Below are positions 8,705-16,583 of a stretch of 64,000 nucleotides of DNA, piece by piece (the first letter of the stretch is position 1; every line of letters starts with the position of its first letter). The stretch is from Solirubrobacteraceae bacterium. GTDB lineage: Bacteria; Actinomycetota; Thermoleophilia; Solirubrobacterales; Solirubrobacteraceae. The position numbers and the translations under genes are program-made. The stretch covers positions 186,001 through 250,000 of the forward strand of contig JANWIP010000005.1 in NCBI GenBank assembly GCA_025449845.1, in the 5' to 3' direction. The notes below the pieces were generated by a model. That model made no database searches. It saw only the letters and a list, made by a program, of their open reading frames with translations, and was not told the origin of the DNA.

Positions 8705-8747
8705 TCTCCTTGATGACGGTTGGTTGATAGTCCCGAGCCGACTCCCT
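8705..8747 (-). promoter_or_regulatory. Two CsrA-type binding sites in the flagellin leader
   Basis: The minus-strand leader contains AGGGA (within ACAGGGAGT, 8743-8747) and AAGGA (within CAAGGAGAT, 8707-8711), both ANGGA cores. The second overlaps the Shine-Dalgarno sequence. Two sites about 36 bases apart, one on the ribosome site, match the layout of CsrA repression of hag in Bacillus subtilis. fliW and csrA are encoded at 51203-51889. Confidence 0.6.
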
Positions 8748-8770
8748 GTCGACTCTTGCTTCACGCCGGT

Positions 8771-8797
8771 ATATCGTCATGACGTGGTGGAACTTGA
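8771..8797 (-). promoter_or_regulatory. sigma-28-type promoter of flagellin
   Basis: TCAA (8794-8797), 15 bases, then GACGATAT (8771-8778) on the minus strand. The predicted transcript start is near 8764, giving a leader of about 67 bases that contains both CsrA-type sites. Confidence 0.7.
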
Positions 8798-8830
8798 GAG
8801 TGGCTGGCGTAGGTTGGCCAGGGGGGCATC

Positions 8831-10315
8831 TCAAGACCTCGGCAGGCGCAAGACGAAGGTGGCGCCGTCGCCCGTGGGGACGCAGTCGATGTCACCGCCG
8901 GCGGCGTGAGCGAGTCTGCGCGCGAGTGGCAGGCCTAGCCCCGCGCCCGAGCCATCATTGCCTGTGCCCGAGCCATTGTTGCCCGAGCCCGAGCCATCAT
9001 TGGGGTTGCCCTGGCTGACTCCGGGCTCGAAAATCCGCTCGCGAATGGCAGGGTCGACCCCGGGTCCATCGTCGTGCACCTCGAAGATCACCCTATTGGC
9101 GGTGGAGGCGATCGAGATGTCCACTCTGTGTGTGGCGAAGCGGGCGGCGTTCTCGACGAGCGGCATCAGCGCGCGCTCAATCAGCTCCGGCTCCGCGGCA
9201 ACGCCCACTCCCGCGGTGGCGCTCGGCGTGCGCACGACGATCTTGGGCTTGGTGGTGTTCTCGGGGGCCTGCCGGGACACCTGTTGAGCGGCACGTTCGG
9301 CGGCGGCGCACGCTTCGGTTGAGCTGGATCGCCCGGCGTTGTTCGCCCGCGCGCTCGTCAGCAGGGCATCGAGCGCGCCACCCAAGCTCTCGGCCGACCT
9401 ACGGATGGATCCCAGTGCGCGTCGATGGTCCTCCGGTGTGCTCTCGCGGACCTCGGCAAGCTCCGCTTCGGCGAGGATCTTCGCCAGCGGTGTGCGTAAC
9501 TCGTGCGATATCTCCGCCGTGAAGCGCTGCTCACGCTCAAGGCTCTGGGCGAGCCGGTCGAGCAGCCGATCGAAGGTGGCGGCAAGCTCGCTCAGCTCGT
9601 CGTGCGGCTCGCCCGCCAGGAAGCGCCGGGAGAGATCGTGCTCTCCCCAGTCGGCGGCCGTGGCGGTCATGCGCGCGACGGGAGCGAGCGCCCGGCCGAT
9701 GACCCAGGTCGAGAGCGCGGCGATGCCGAGCACCGTGAGCGCGCCGAGGATCAGCGATCCGAGCAGTGCGGTGTGGGCGCTGTTGTCGTACGGGCGCAGC
9801 GATGCGCCCACCACCAGAGTCCCCAGACGGCGCGAGCTCTGGAGGATCGGCACCGCGTACAGGCGCGTGCGCGTGGCCTGCACGGTGAGCAGACGGTGCG
9901 TGCCAGCGGCCAGGGCAGGCGTGCCAGCGGCCAGGGCAGGCGTGCCGGCGCCCGGGGCAGGCGTGCCGGCCGCCACGGCAGACGTGCCCTCGGCGAGGGC
10001 GAGCGCGGCACGCCGGTTCTCGGCAGGCACCCCCGCCGGCTGCTCCAGCGCCGTTGCGCCCGCGAAGACCCAGGTCTGGGTGTCTGGCACGCCGTTGTCT
10101 GGTGCCTCCTGAACGTCGAGCCGGCCGTCGAGCACCCCGATGGTCCGTAGCTGGGCCGCAGCCTGCGCGCGCAGGAGGTTGTCCACCTCGCCGCGCAGCC
10201 TCGCGTCGAGAATGACGTTGAATGCAAGGACCAGCGCGCTGAGCGCCAGCAGCGAGCCGACGAAGGTGATCAGCAGCAGGCGACCACGCAGCCCGGTGAT
10301 GGGGGGCCGCTTCAT
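8831..10315 (-). CDS. Sensor histidine kinase
   Basis: The product has 494 residues from the ATG at 10315, which overlaps the response-regulator stop as ATGA. In order: a transmembrane helix (LLLITFVGSLLALSALVLAF), an extracellular domain with five degenerate heptads of GTPALAA type, a second transmembrane helix, HAMP, a HisKA box with the phospho-accepting histidine in ISHELRTPLAKI, an N box (LVENAARFA) and G boxes DDGPGVD and GAGLGLPLA. Between the G boxes the ATP lid holds a Gly/Ser/Asn-rich insert of repeated NDGSG/NNGSG units, unusual for this fold. It is the last gene of an ABC-transporter operon, so it probably senses a substrate of, or stress relieved by, that transporter. Confidence 0.93.
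   Translation of the reverse strand: MKRPPITGLRGRLLLITFVGSLLALSALVLAFNVILDARLRGEVDNLLRAQAAAQLRTIGVLDGRLDVQEAPDNGVPDTQTWVFAGATALEQPAGVPAENRRAALALAEGTSAVAAGTPAPGAGTPALAAGTPALAAGTHRLLTVQATRTRLYAVPILQSSRRLGTLVVGASLRPYDNSAHTALLGSLILGALTVLGIAALSTWVIGRALAPVARMTATAADWGEHDLSRRFLAGEPHDELSELAATFDRLLDRLAQSLEREQRFTAEISHELRTPLAKILAEAELAEVRESTPEDHRRALGSIRRSAESLGGALDALLTSARANNAGRSSSTEACAAAERAAQQVSRQAPENTTKPKIVVRTPSATAGVGVAAEPELIERALMPLVENAARFATHRVDISIASTANRVIFEVHDDGPGVDPAIRERIFEPGVSQGNPNDGSGSGNNGSGTGNDGSGAGLGLPLARRLAHAAGGDIDCVPTGDGATFVLRLPRS
9899..10003. repeat. Five 21-bp tandem repeats inside the kinase sensor domain
   Basis: The unit CGTGCCAGCGGCCAGGGCAGG at 9899-9919 is repeated exactly at 9920-9940, then with increasing divergence at 9941, 9962 and 9983. 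It encodes a seven-residue GTPALAA-type repeat in the extracellular loop. Identical neighbouring copies suggest recent slippage or recombination. Confidence 0.9.
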
Positions 10316-11007
10316 GTCAGGCGATAGCCACGACCGTGGACCGTGAGGATCCCAGGGGCCTCGGGCAGCTCTCTGAGCTTCTTGCGCAGTCGCGCCAGGT
10401 AGACATCGAGGGTGTTGTCGTGGACGATGGCTCCCTCGGGCCATGCCGCGCGCATCAGCTCGCGCCGGCTGAGGGTGCTACCAGGGCGGCTCGCAAGCGC
10501 CGCGATCAGGCGAAACTCGGTCGGCGTCAGGGGGATCTCACGATCCCCGGCGCTGATCTCGTGGCCCGTCGGATCGAGCGTGAGTCCGGCTCCCTCAAAG
10601 ACCTGTGTGATCCCCGCGCGTGCCAGTAGCGCGCGCAGGCGCGCGGCGACTTCGGCAAGGTGAAAAGGCTTCGTGACGTAGTCATCGCCGCCTGCCGCGA
10701 AGCCGGACAGGCGGTCGCTCATGGCATCGCGCGCCGTGAGGAACAGGACGGGCGCCTGCACGCCGCGGGCACGCAACGCCTGACAGAGGTCGCGGCCGTC
10801 GGCGTCGGGCAGGCCGACATCGATGATCAGTGCATCCGGCTGGGTCTCCCGCACCCGCTGCATCGCCTCAGATCCCGTCCTCGCGCCCACAATCGCGAAT
10901 CCCTCGTGCTCGAGGCCACGGGCCAGCAGCTCGCGAAGCTCCAGGTCATCCTCCACGAGCAGGATTCGCAGGCCCGACACAGTGGAAGTATGCGCTACTG
11001 CGCTCAC
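10312..11007 (-). CDS. OmpR/PhoB-family response regulator
   Basis: The product has 231 residues from a GTG at 11007 that overlaps the permease stop as GTGA; this coupling decides the start over a longer frame. The receiver domain begins LRILLVEDDLE (acidic pocket), has the phospho-accepting aspartate in ALIIDVGLPDADG, the conserved Thr in LFLTARD and the Lys in YVTKPFHL. The C-terminal winged helix contains LTPTEFRLIAALASRPG and ends VHGRGYRLT. It should be phosphorylated by the kinase encoded immediately downstream and probably controls this transporter operon. Confidence 0.95.
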   Translation of the reverse strand: MSAVAHTSTVSGLRILLVEDDLELRELLARGLEHEGFAIVGARTGSEAMQRVRETQPDALIIDVGLPDADGRDLCQALRARGVQAPVLFLTARDAMSDRLSGFAAGGDDYVTKPFHLAEVAARLRALLARAGITQVFEGAGLTLDPTGHEISAGDREIPLTPTEFRLIAALASRPGSTLSRRELMRAAWPEGAIVHDNTLDVYLARLRKKLRELPEAPGILTVHGRGYRLT

Positions 11008-13709
11008 TGCTCGCGCAGTATCTCTCCGAGTGCCAGGCGCCGCAGCCCGCGGCTGGCGAGAGCCGTGGCGAGGAGTGTCGCCAGGATCGCCGCGCCGGCC
11101 AGGCCGGCGAGGAATCCCCACGGGACCGATAGCGCGTCGGGAGGCGGGTCGAACACGTGCTGGAGGATCGCGACGAGCATCTCCGAGAGCAGCCAGCCGA
11201 GCCCGACCGCGAGCAGGAGGCCGACGCTCAACACGATCGCCGCCTCACTCCAGAGAAAGGCCGATATCTGGCGCAACGGAGCACCTATCGCGGCCATCGT
11301 GGCGAACTCCTGACGACGCTCGGCGATCCCCAGCGCGACGAACAGGCCCATTGCGCCTGCGGCCAGGATGATGGCGAACGCCTGCTCGATGTGACTGATG
11401 CCGGCGAGATCCACGGCGGTGATCGAGCTCGCCGTGCGCGATGACTGTTCGGCGATGTCCTGCACCTTGGTGCCTGCCGAGCGAGTCACGGCCGCCACGC
11501 GGCGGGCTACGGCCGGGGGGTCGCCACTGACCTTGGCGAAGACCACATTGGGGCCGCCGGCATGCGTGACCGACTCCAGGTAGCCCATGTTGGCGACCAT
11601 GAAGGAGTCCTTGGGGGCGGAGGGGAACTCCTGCACGATCCCCGCTACATGGAAGGGCACGACCTGAAACTTCCCTGTTTGCCTGTCTAGCACCCTCAGC
11701 CGCAGCAGGTCGCCGGTGTTCAGCGAGAAGTCCTTGATCGTCTCCTTGCTGACCACGACCCCATCGGGGGTGGCCCGCAGGCGCCCCAGAACCTGCTGAG
11801 CGCTTGAGCCAATGAAGTAGGAGTCGCGCAGCGTCGTGGCCTTCGTGAACGTGGATGGGTCTATTCCGTAGATGTCCTGCAGGTCCGGGCCGACGTAGGC
11901 GTAGGAGTGCTGCACGGCGGTAGTGGCGCTCACACCGGGGACGCGGGCAATCGTTTCGGGGAGGTGGCGTTGCGCTGCCACGCCCGGGGCGGCCGTTGCT
12001 GTGACGTCAGCCCCGAGCGTCAGCTGGGCATCCACCTTGGACTGCTGGTCATAGGTCGCCGAGAAAATCCCCAGGTTGACTCCGAAGGCGAGCAGTAGAC
12101 CAACGACGAGCAGGCCGCGGTTGATGGCCGCTCCCCGGCGTCCGGCACTGGCGAGCAGGAACCCGCGTGGGGAGCGGGCGCGAGCGCCGACGAGCCCCGC
12201 AGCCAGCCGGCTCAGCACCCGACCCCGCAGTCGCAGCAGCAGCAGCGTCGCTCCGATCCACAGCAGCGCGGGGGCGAAGAACATATAGACCGACAGCGAC
12301 AACGTCGGGTTGGAATCGGGGTTGACGACCGCCGAGAAACCGGTGCTTGCTGTCAGCCAGTAGATCAGCCCGCTGATCGCCAGCGCCAGAAGATCGAGGT
12401 AAAGGCGCTGCCATAGGGGCTTTACCTCACGCCGTGTGCCGCGCCGCCCGGCCGCCACGCTGGCTCGCAGTGAGGACAGGCTCGCACCGATCCGAGCGGC
12501 GCCGGCGCCGGCGATGGCGAGCAGGATGCAGACCATGCCTGTGAGGAGCACCCGTCCGAGCGTGGCGTGAGCGCCGCCACTGACCAGCAACGAAACGGCA
12601 CCGAAGGCGGCAGCGGTGCCGGCAAGGCCGGCCAGCCCCCCGAGGATCACGCTCTCAGTGCCAGCCAGGGCGAGCAGGTCACGGCGCCGCGCGCCGCGGG
12701 CGCGCAGCAGCGCGAGGTCGCGGCGGTCGCGCTCCACTGTGCCCAGCGCCGCCAGGTAGGCCAGCCCGAGCGCGATCAGCGCGCCGGGAACGGCGAGCAT
12801 GATGTAGAGCGTCTGTGCGTAGAGAGCGTCGCCGGCCGCGGTCGACAGCGAGTCCGAGAGGTTGTCCACGAACTGCACCTGACCGGGCAGGCTGCGCTCG
12901 ATGCGGTTGCGGGTCTCGGTCGCTCGCGTCAATGCTGCGCTGGGGCTGCCACCGCTGAGCGCCCCCGGGTCGAGCTGCGTCTGGACCTGCCACTGCACGC
13001 CTGTCTGCGCGCCAGGCTGGGTGCTGGCGCCCGGGTTGGCCGCGTTGACAGTCGACAGGCCGCGGGCAAGCGTGGAGGCGAAGGTGTCAAGCGGCATGAT
13101 CGCGATGTTCGCCGGCGGCTGCGCGGGCGCGGGACCGAGCTGGGGGTTCAGCGGCTGAAAGAGCTGATCGGGCGCCGTGACGAGCGCCACTCCGGAGACG
13201 GGGAATGTCCGCGGGCGCCCCTGAGCGATGCTCTGCAGGGTGACCCTGTCGCCGATCTGGGCCTGCAGCGTCGCCGCCATCTGCTGGTCAAGGACGATGG
13301 CGTCGGGCTTGAGCGAACCCTGCAACAGACGAAAGGTGTGGATGTTCCTCTGGTAGCCAATGGGGATGGCCAGAACCGCCCCGGCCCCCGCGCTTGTCGA
13401 TCCGGCCGGCCCTTGATGCGTGGCTCCCAGCAGGGGGGCGGTCGCGCTCGCAGAGGCCTGCAGCACGCCGGGCTGACGGGCTACAGCGGCTGCCACCTGA
13501 CGGGCCTGTTCATAGGATGCCACCGGTCCCTGCAGGTCCAGCGGCACACTGCGCACCGCACTGCCCGCGACCGTGCGCAGGGAGTTGCCCACGAACAGCA
13601 GCATCCCCCCGAGCAGCGCCACCGAGGCCGTGAGTACGAGCACGCGGATCAACGAGCGTCCGGGAGCGCGTGCAAGGCCGGCGACGGCCAATCGCAGCGA
13701 GGTCATCAT
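11004..13709 (-). CDS. FtsX/MacB-like ABC transporter permease
   Basis: The product has 901 residues. An N-terminal membrane helix (LIRVLVLTASVALLGGMLLF) precedes a large extracytoplasmic domain, then a first FtsX-like helical block (near LAVPGALIALGLAYLAALG), further helices, a second extracytoplasmic domain, and a final FtsX block ending LASRGLRRLALGEILREQ. Two FtsX repeats in one chain of about 900 residues is the layout of actinobacterial permeases that act on lipoproteins, peptides or envelope stress rather than classical import. Its ATG overlaps the upstream ATPase stop (ATGA) and its stop overlaps the response-regulator GTG. Confidence 0.92.
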   Translation of the reverse strand: MMTSLRLAVAGLARAPGRSLIRVLVLTASVALLGGMLLFVGNSLRTVAGSAVRSVPLDLQGPVASYEQARQVAAAVARQPGVLQASASATAPLLGATHQGPAGSTSAGAGAVLAIPIGYQRNIHTFRLLQGSLKPDAIVLDQQMAATLQAQIGDRVTLQSIAQGRPRTFPVSGVALVTAPDQLFQPLNPQLGPAPAQPPANIAIMPLDTFASTLARGLSTVNAANPGASTQPGAQTGVQWQVQTQLDPGALSGGSPSAALTRATETRNRIERSLPGQVQFVDNLSDSLSTAAGDALYAQTLYIMLAVPGALIALGLAYLAALGTVERDRRDLALLRARGARRRDLLALAGTESVILGGLAGLAGTAAAFGAVSLLVSGGAHATLGRVLLTGMVCILLAIAGAGAARIGASLSSLRASVAAGRRGTRREVKPLWQRLYLDLLALAISGLIYWLTASTGFSAVVNPDSNPTLSLSVYMFFAPALLWIGATLLLLRLRGRVLSRLAAGLVGARARSPRGFLLASAGRRGAAINRGLLVVGLLLAFGVNLGIFSATYDQQSKVDAQLTLGADVTATAAPGVAAQRHLPETIARVPGVSATTAVQHSYAYVGPDLQDIYGIDPSTFTKATTLRDSYFIGSSAQQVLGRLRATPDGVVVSKETIKDFSLNTGDLLRLRVLDRQTGKFQVVPFHVAGIVQEFPSAPKDSFMVANMGYLESVTHAGGPNVVFAKVSGDPPAVARRVAAVTRSAGTKVQDIAEQSSRTASSITAVDLAGISHIEQAFAIILAAGAMGLFVALGIAERRQEFATMAAIGAPLRQISAFLWSEAAIVLSVGLLLAVGLGWLLSEMLVAILQHVFDPPPDALSVPWGFLAGLAGAAILATLLATALASRGLRRLALGEILREQ

Positions 13710-14458
13710 GGTCGCGTCTCCGCCACGATCGATCCGTCTGTCAGCTCGATGACCCGCGACATACGGGCCGCGACGTCGACGTCGTGCGTCGCGGTGATGA
13801 GCGCGAAGGCGAACTCACGCTGCAGCGCATCGATCAGATCAAGGACCCTGGCCGCCGTGTCGGAGTCGAGGTGCCCGGTCGGCTCGTCACAGAGCAGCAG
13901 CTCCGGGCTCTGGGCCAAGGCGCGGGCAATTGCCACGCGCTGAGCCTCGCCGCCGGAGAGCTCCGCAGGCAGAGCGTCGAGCTTGGCGCTGAGTCCGACC
14001 AGCTCCAGAAGCTCCTCGGGCGGATAGCGAGAGCTCGGTGTCCTCGGGGTTGAGCTCGGGGCGTGACTCCGTCTGTCTGCCGCCGGCGCGGCTGAGACCT
14101 CGCGGGCGAAGGCCACGTTCTCATAGGCCGTGAAGTGCGGAAGCAGGTTGGAGCCCTGAAAGACGTAGGCGATTCCCCGCGCCCGCCACCGGCCCCGCGC
14201 CGCGGCGTCCACCGAGGAAAGCGCCTCGCCCTTCCAGCTCACACGGCCCTCATTCGGCACGACCAAGCCGCCGAGGACGTGCAGCAGGGTCGTCTTGCCC
14301 GACCCCGAGCGCCCCCATAACGCCACACGCTCTGAGGCATCGATGGCGAGATTCACGCCGCGCAGCGCGTGGACGCGCGCGTCGCCATCTCCGTAGAAGA
14401 CGCTGACGCTCTGCGCGCCAACCAGAGCATCCACTGCCCGGGGGCTCGTGACGCTCAC
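13706..14458 (-). CDS. ABC transporter ATPase (second of two)
   Basis: The product has 250 residues from the GTG at 14458, preceded by GGAAGGG; a longer frame to 14506 would overlap the previous gene. Walker A is GRSGSGKTT, the Q loop YVFQGSN, the signature LSGGEAQR, Walker B LLLCDEPT, and the switch His is in TATHDVDV. It belongs to the LolD/MacB type that pairs with FtsX-like permeases. Before the signature a Ser/Pro/Arg-rich insert (about residues 126-145) interrupts the helical subdomain. Confidence 0.93.
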   Translation of the reverse strand: MSVTSPRAVDALVGAQSVSVFYGDGDARVHALRGVNLAIDASERVALWGRSGSGKTTLLHVLGGLVVPNEGRVSWKGEALSSVDAAARGRWRARGIAYVFQGSNLLPHFTAYENVAFAREVSAAPAADRRSHAPSSTPRTPSSRYPPEELLELVGLSAKLDALPAELSGGEAQRVAIARALAQSPELLLCDEPTGHLDSDTAARVLDLIDALQREFAFALITATHDVDVAARMSRVIELTDGSIVAETRP

Positions 14459-14522
14459 GCGGCCACCCTTCCGTCGCGCAGCTCGATCACGTGACCACCT
14501 TCCCATCGCGCAGCTCGATCAC
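14459..14522. repeat. 32-bp tandem duplication at the junction of the two ATPase genes
   Basis: Minus-strand copies 14522-14491 and 14490-14459 are directly adjacent and match at 27 of 32 positions. The first encodes the VIELRDGKVV end of the upstream ATPase. The second lies mostly past its stop, still spells VIELRDGRVA, and supplies the ribosome site of the next gene. Confidence 0.85.
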
Positions 14523-15206
14523 ACGCTCGGCGGCGGCGGCGACCTGCTCGGAGTGGGTGACGATGACCACGGTGCTTCCGTACTCGCCGCGCAGCTTCTG
14601 AAGGGCCTCCAGCACGATCCGCTCATTGCCCTGGTCCAGCTCCCCGGTGGGCTCGTCGGCCAGCACCAGCCGCGCACGGCGCGCGGCTGCGGCGGCGATG
14701 GCGACACGCTGCTGCTCGCCCCCGGACAGGGCTGACGCACGGTGAGCGCCGCGCTGGCCAAGGCCAAAGGAGGCGAGCGCGTCCCGCGCGGCGTGCGCCG
14801 CGTTCTCACGGCCGGCCAGGCGCAGCGAGACGGTGACGTTCTCCTGGGCCGAAAGCGCGGGCCAGAGGTTCTCGCTCTGAAAGACGATCGCCAGGTCGCG
14901 CGCGCGGTAGGCAGACAGCTCGGCCTCCTCGAGGCGTCCCAGCGACCTGCCCCATACGCGCACCTCGCCCGCCGAGGGCTCATCCAGCCCGGCCGCCAGC
15001 GACAGCAGCGTGCTCTTGCCACAGCCTGAGGGTCCGAGGACCGCTACGAGCTCACCCGCCTCGACGCGCAGGTCAAGGCCCCGCAGGGCGACGGTCTCAA
15101 CCGGACCGGAGCGGAAGATCTTGAAGACGTCGTGACATTCAAGCGCTCCCCACTGGACGGTCTTCGCGGTCGTATCCGGCTCGGCATAGAGGCTTCTCAA
15201 CCCCAT
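14487..15206 (-). CDS. ABC transporter ATPase (first of two)
   Basis: The product has 239 residues, LolD/MacB type. Walker A is GPSGCGKSTL, the Q loop IVFQSENL, the signature LSGGEQQR, Walker B LVLADEPT, and the switch His is in VTHSEQVA. The start at 15206 overlaps the lipoprotein gene by ten bases. It lies directly upstream of a second ATPase and a single large permease. The two ATPases differ in sequence, so they may form an asymmetric pair on a permease with two FtsX halves. Confidence 0.93.
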   Translation of the reverse strand: MGLRSLYAEPDTTAKTVQWGALECHDVFKIFRSGPVETVALRGLDLRVEAGELVAVLGPSGCGKSTLLSLAAGLDEPSAGEVRVWGRSLGRLEEAELSAYRARDLAIVFQSENLWPALSAQENVTVSLRLAGRENAAHAARDALASFGLGQRGAHRASALSGGEQQRVAIAAAAARRARLVLADEPTGELDQGNERIVLEALQKLRGEYGSTVVIVTHSEQVAAAAERVIELRDGKVVT

Positions 15207-15865
15207 CTGTAGCTCGCAACCATCTTCTTGTAGGCATCGACGTTGTCGACACCCGTGGGCGTGCCGAGGTCGATCGTCGCCACCTGCCCGCCACGAGCCA
15301 GCTCATAGCGATCGACCATCAGAGTCACGCTCTTGCCCGTCACGGGGTTGGGCGCGCTCTGGGTCGTATAGGTGATCTTCACGGCCGGCCCGCTCTTGAG
15401 GGCGATCGTCTGAGGAGTGCCCGCGAGGATCGTCGGGTTCGAGCGCTTGAGTGTCGCCAGCTGTGCCTGCACCGCCGCCGGGGTAGGAGCCGATCCCCTC
15501 CCGATGGCGATCCGCACCAGATTGTTCTTATCCTTGAAGGTGACTTCGCTGCCGCTCTGCTTCACGGTCCAGCCCTCCGGGTAGACGATCGAGAACCCGG
15601 GGGAGGCGTTGCGATAGGTCAGGAAGTTCTGGTTGTCGGGGATGTCTCCGGTTGCTGCCGATCTCGCGTCCGCGGCCAGCGCTGCCGCGCCTGAGGTCTG
15701 CGTTGAGGTTTCGGACTGCCCGCTTGACACTGAGCTTGAGGAGCCACTGCCGCACGCGCTCAAGAGGAAGCAGGCCATCAGCGCCCCGATACAGGCCAAC
15801 CGCGACCCGGGAACTGAGCGCAACCTGAGAACTGAGCCAGTCGTTGAGGTTCGCATGCCCCTCAT
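15197..15865 (-). CDS. Lipoprotein, first gene of the ABC/two-component operon
   Basis: The product has 222 residues. A basic n-region and hydrophobic stretch end in the lipobox LLSACG, then a Ser/Gly/Thr linker. The mature domain (from about residue 80) contains PGFSIVYPEGWTVKQSGSEV and later TYTTQSAPNPVTGK, resembling the PsbP/LpqN-like fold seen in many actinobacterial lipoproteins. It should be anchored on the outer face of the membrane, where it could present substrate to the permease or be part of the sensing input. The exact start (15865 or 15856) is uncertain. Confidence 0.85.
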   Translation of the reverse strand: MRGMRTSTTGSVLRLRSVPGSRLACIGALMACFLLSACGSGSSSSVSSGQSETSTQTSGAAALAADARSAATGDIPDNQNFLTYRNASPGFSIVYPEGWTVKQSGSEVTFKDKNNLVRIAIGRGSAPTPAAVQAQLATLKRSNPTILAGTPQTIALKSGPAVKITYTTQSAPNPVTGKSVTLMVDRYELARGGQVATIDLGTPTGVDNVDAYKKMVASYRWG

Positions 15866-15905
15866 GCTGAGGCGCGAGCCCTGACGATTTCCTTAAAGCG
15901 CGTGT

Positions 15906-16151
15906 TCAGGCACGCACGTCTATGTGGCGCGGTCCGTCCTCACCGGGATAAGGCGAGTCGGGCGCGCCTGCGTCGGGCTCGGGTGGCGCTGCGCGGGGTT
16001 CGCGCTCCGGCCCCCGTTCACCTCGGCCGCCCGTCCGCTTGCGCCGCTCGCGGCCATCGCGCGCGGTGGGGTCGCTTGGCTTGGACCCCAACCCACCCGC
16101 GATCGGGGCGATCGCCGGAGGGCGGGGAGTGATGGGATGGATCGGGTCCAT
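15906..16151 (-). CDS. Small Pro/Arg-rich hypothetical protein at the end of the flagellar operon
   Basis: Encodes 81 residues, beginning MDPIHPITPRPPAIAP and ending YPGEDGPRHIDVRA, with a charged, low-complexity centre. No domain is recognised. It follows the preceding membrane-protein gene by 15 bases in the same direction and would be the last gene of the flhF-PilZ transcript. The structured ends make it more credible than a random GC-rich frame, but no good ribosome site is visible. Confidence 0.4.
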   Translation of the reverse strand: MDPIHPITPRPPAIAPIAGGLGSKPSDPTARDGRERRKRTGGRGERGPEREPRAAPPEPDAGAPDSPYPGEDGPRHIDVRA

Positions 16152-16166
16152 CAGGGGATACGCCGG

Positions 16167-16583
16167 TTAGGAGGTGGCTCCGACTTGTGTGCGTGTGCCC
16201 TGCTCGGCGGCGCGGGCGCCAATCTGCGCAGTGGGAGCTCCAATCCGCGCAAGCTCTGCCTGCAACAGCTCGTGTTGGCGACTGCGCAGCTCTGCCACGA
16301 CAAGATGTCGCCATAGGAATACGGCGCCGCGCCACACGACCGCGTAACAGACAACTCCGGCCACCAGCGCGCGGAAGCCCGCTTCGGCCAGGGTGTGGGT
16401 GGACAGGGACAGGTAGCCGCCCGCCAGAAAACCCAACAGGCCACCCCAGCCCTTGGCCTGGGCCACGCGTCGTGCCGCGCGCGGGTGGGCGGCGATGCTC
16501 ATGGTGCCCTCGCCGGAGGGCGCGGTGCCCTTCTTGCCCTTCTTCTTTGCGTCCTTGTCCTTCTTGGCCTTCTTCTCAGCCAT
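16167..16583 (-). CDS. Lys-rich-tailed membrane protein of the flagellar operon
   Basis: The product has 138 residues. A strongly basic N-terminus (MAEKKAKKDKDAKKKGKK) precedes two hydrophobic segments, around WGGLLGFLAGGYLSLS and ALVAGVVCYAVVWRGAVFLW. A C-terminal amphipathic helix (RSRQHELLQAELARIG) follows. No family is recognised. It overlaps the PilZ gene by eight bases, so it is co-translated with a c-di-GMP receptor. A role at the flagellar base, for example tethering or export, is possible but unproven. Confidence 0.65.
   Translation of the reverse strand: MAEKKAKKDKDAKKKGKKGTAPSGEGTMSIAAHPRAARRVAQAKGWGGLLGFLAGGYLSLSTHTLAEAGFRALVAGVVCYAVVWRGAVFLWRHLVVAELRSRQHELLQAELARIGAPTAQIGARAAEQGTRTQVGATS

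Noticed and set aside
9899-10003. CRISPR-like array
   Set aside because: The 21-bp units are directly adjacent without spacers and stay in frame in the kinase gene; they are coding tandem repeats.
12567-13943. Plus-strand frame of 458 residues
   Set aside because: It is antisense to the FtsX-like permease, whose motifs and coupled start are clear; the frame is Arg/Gly/Gln-rich with no fold.
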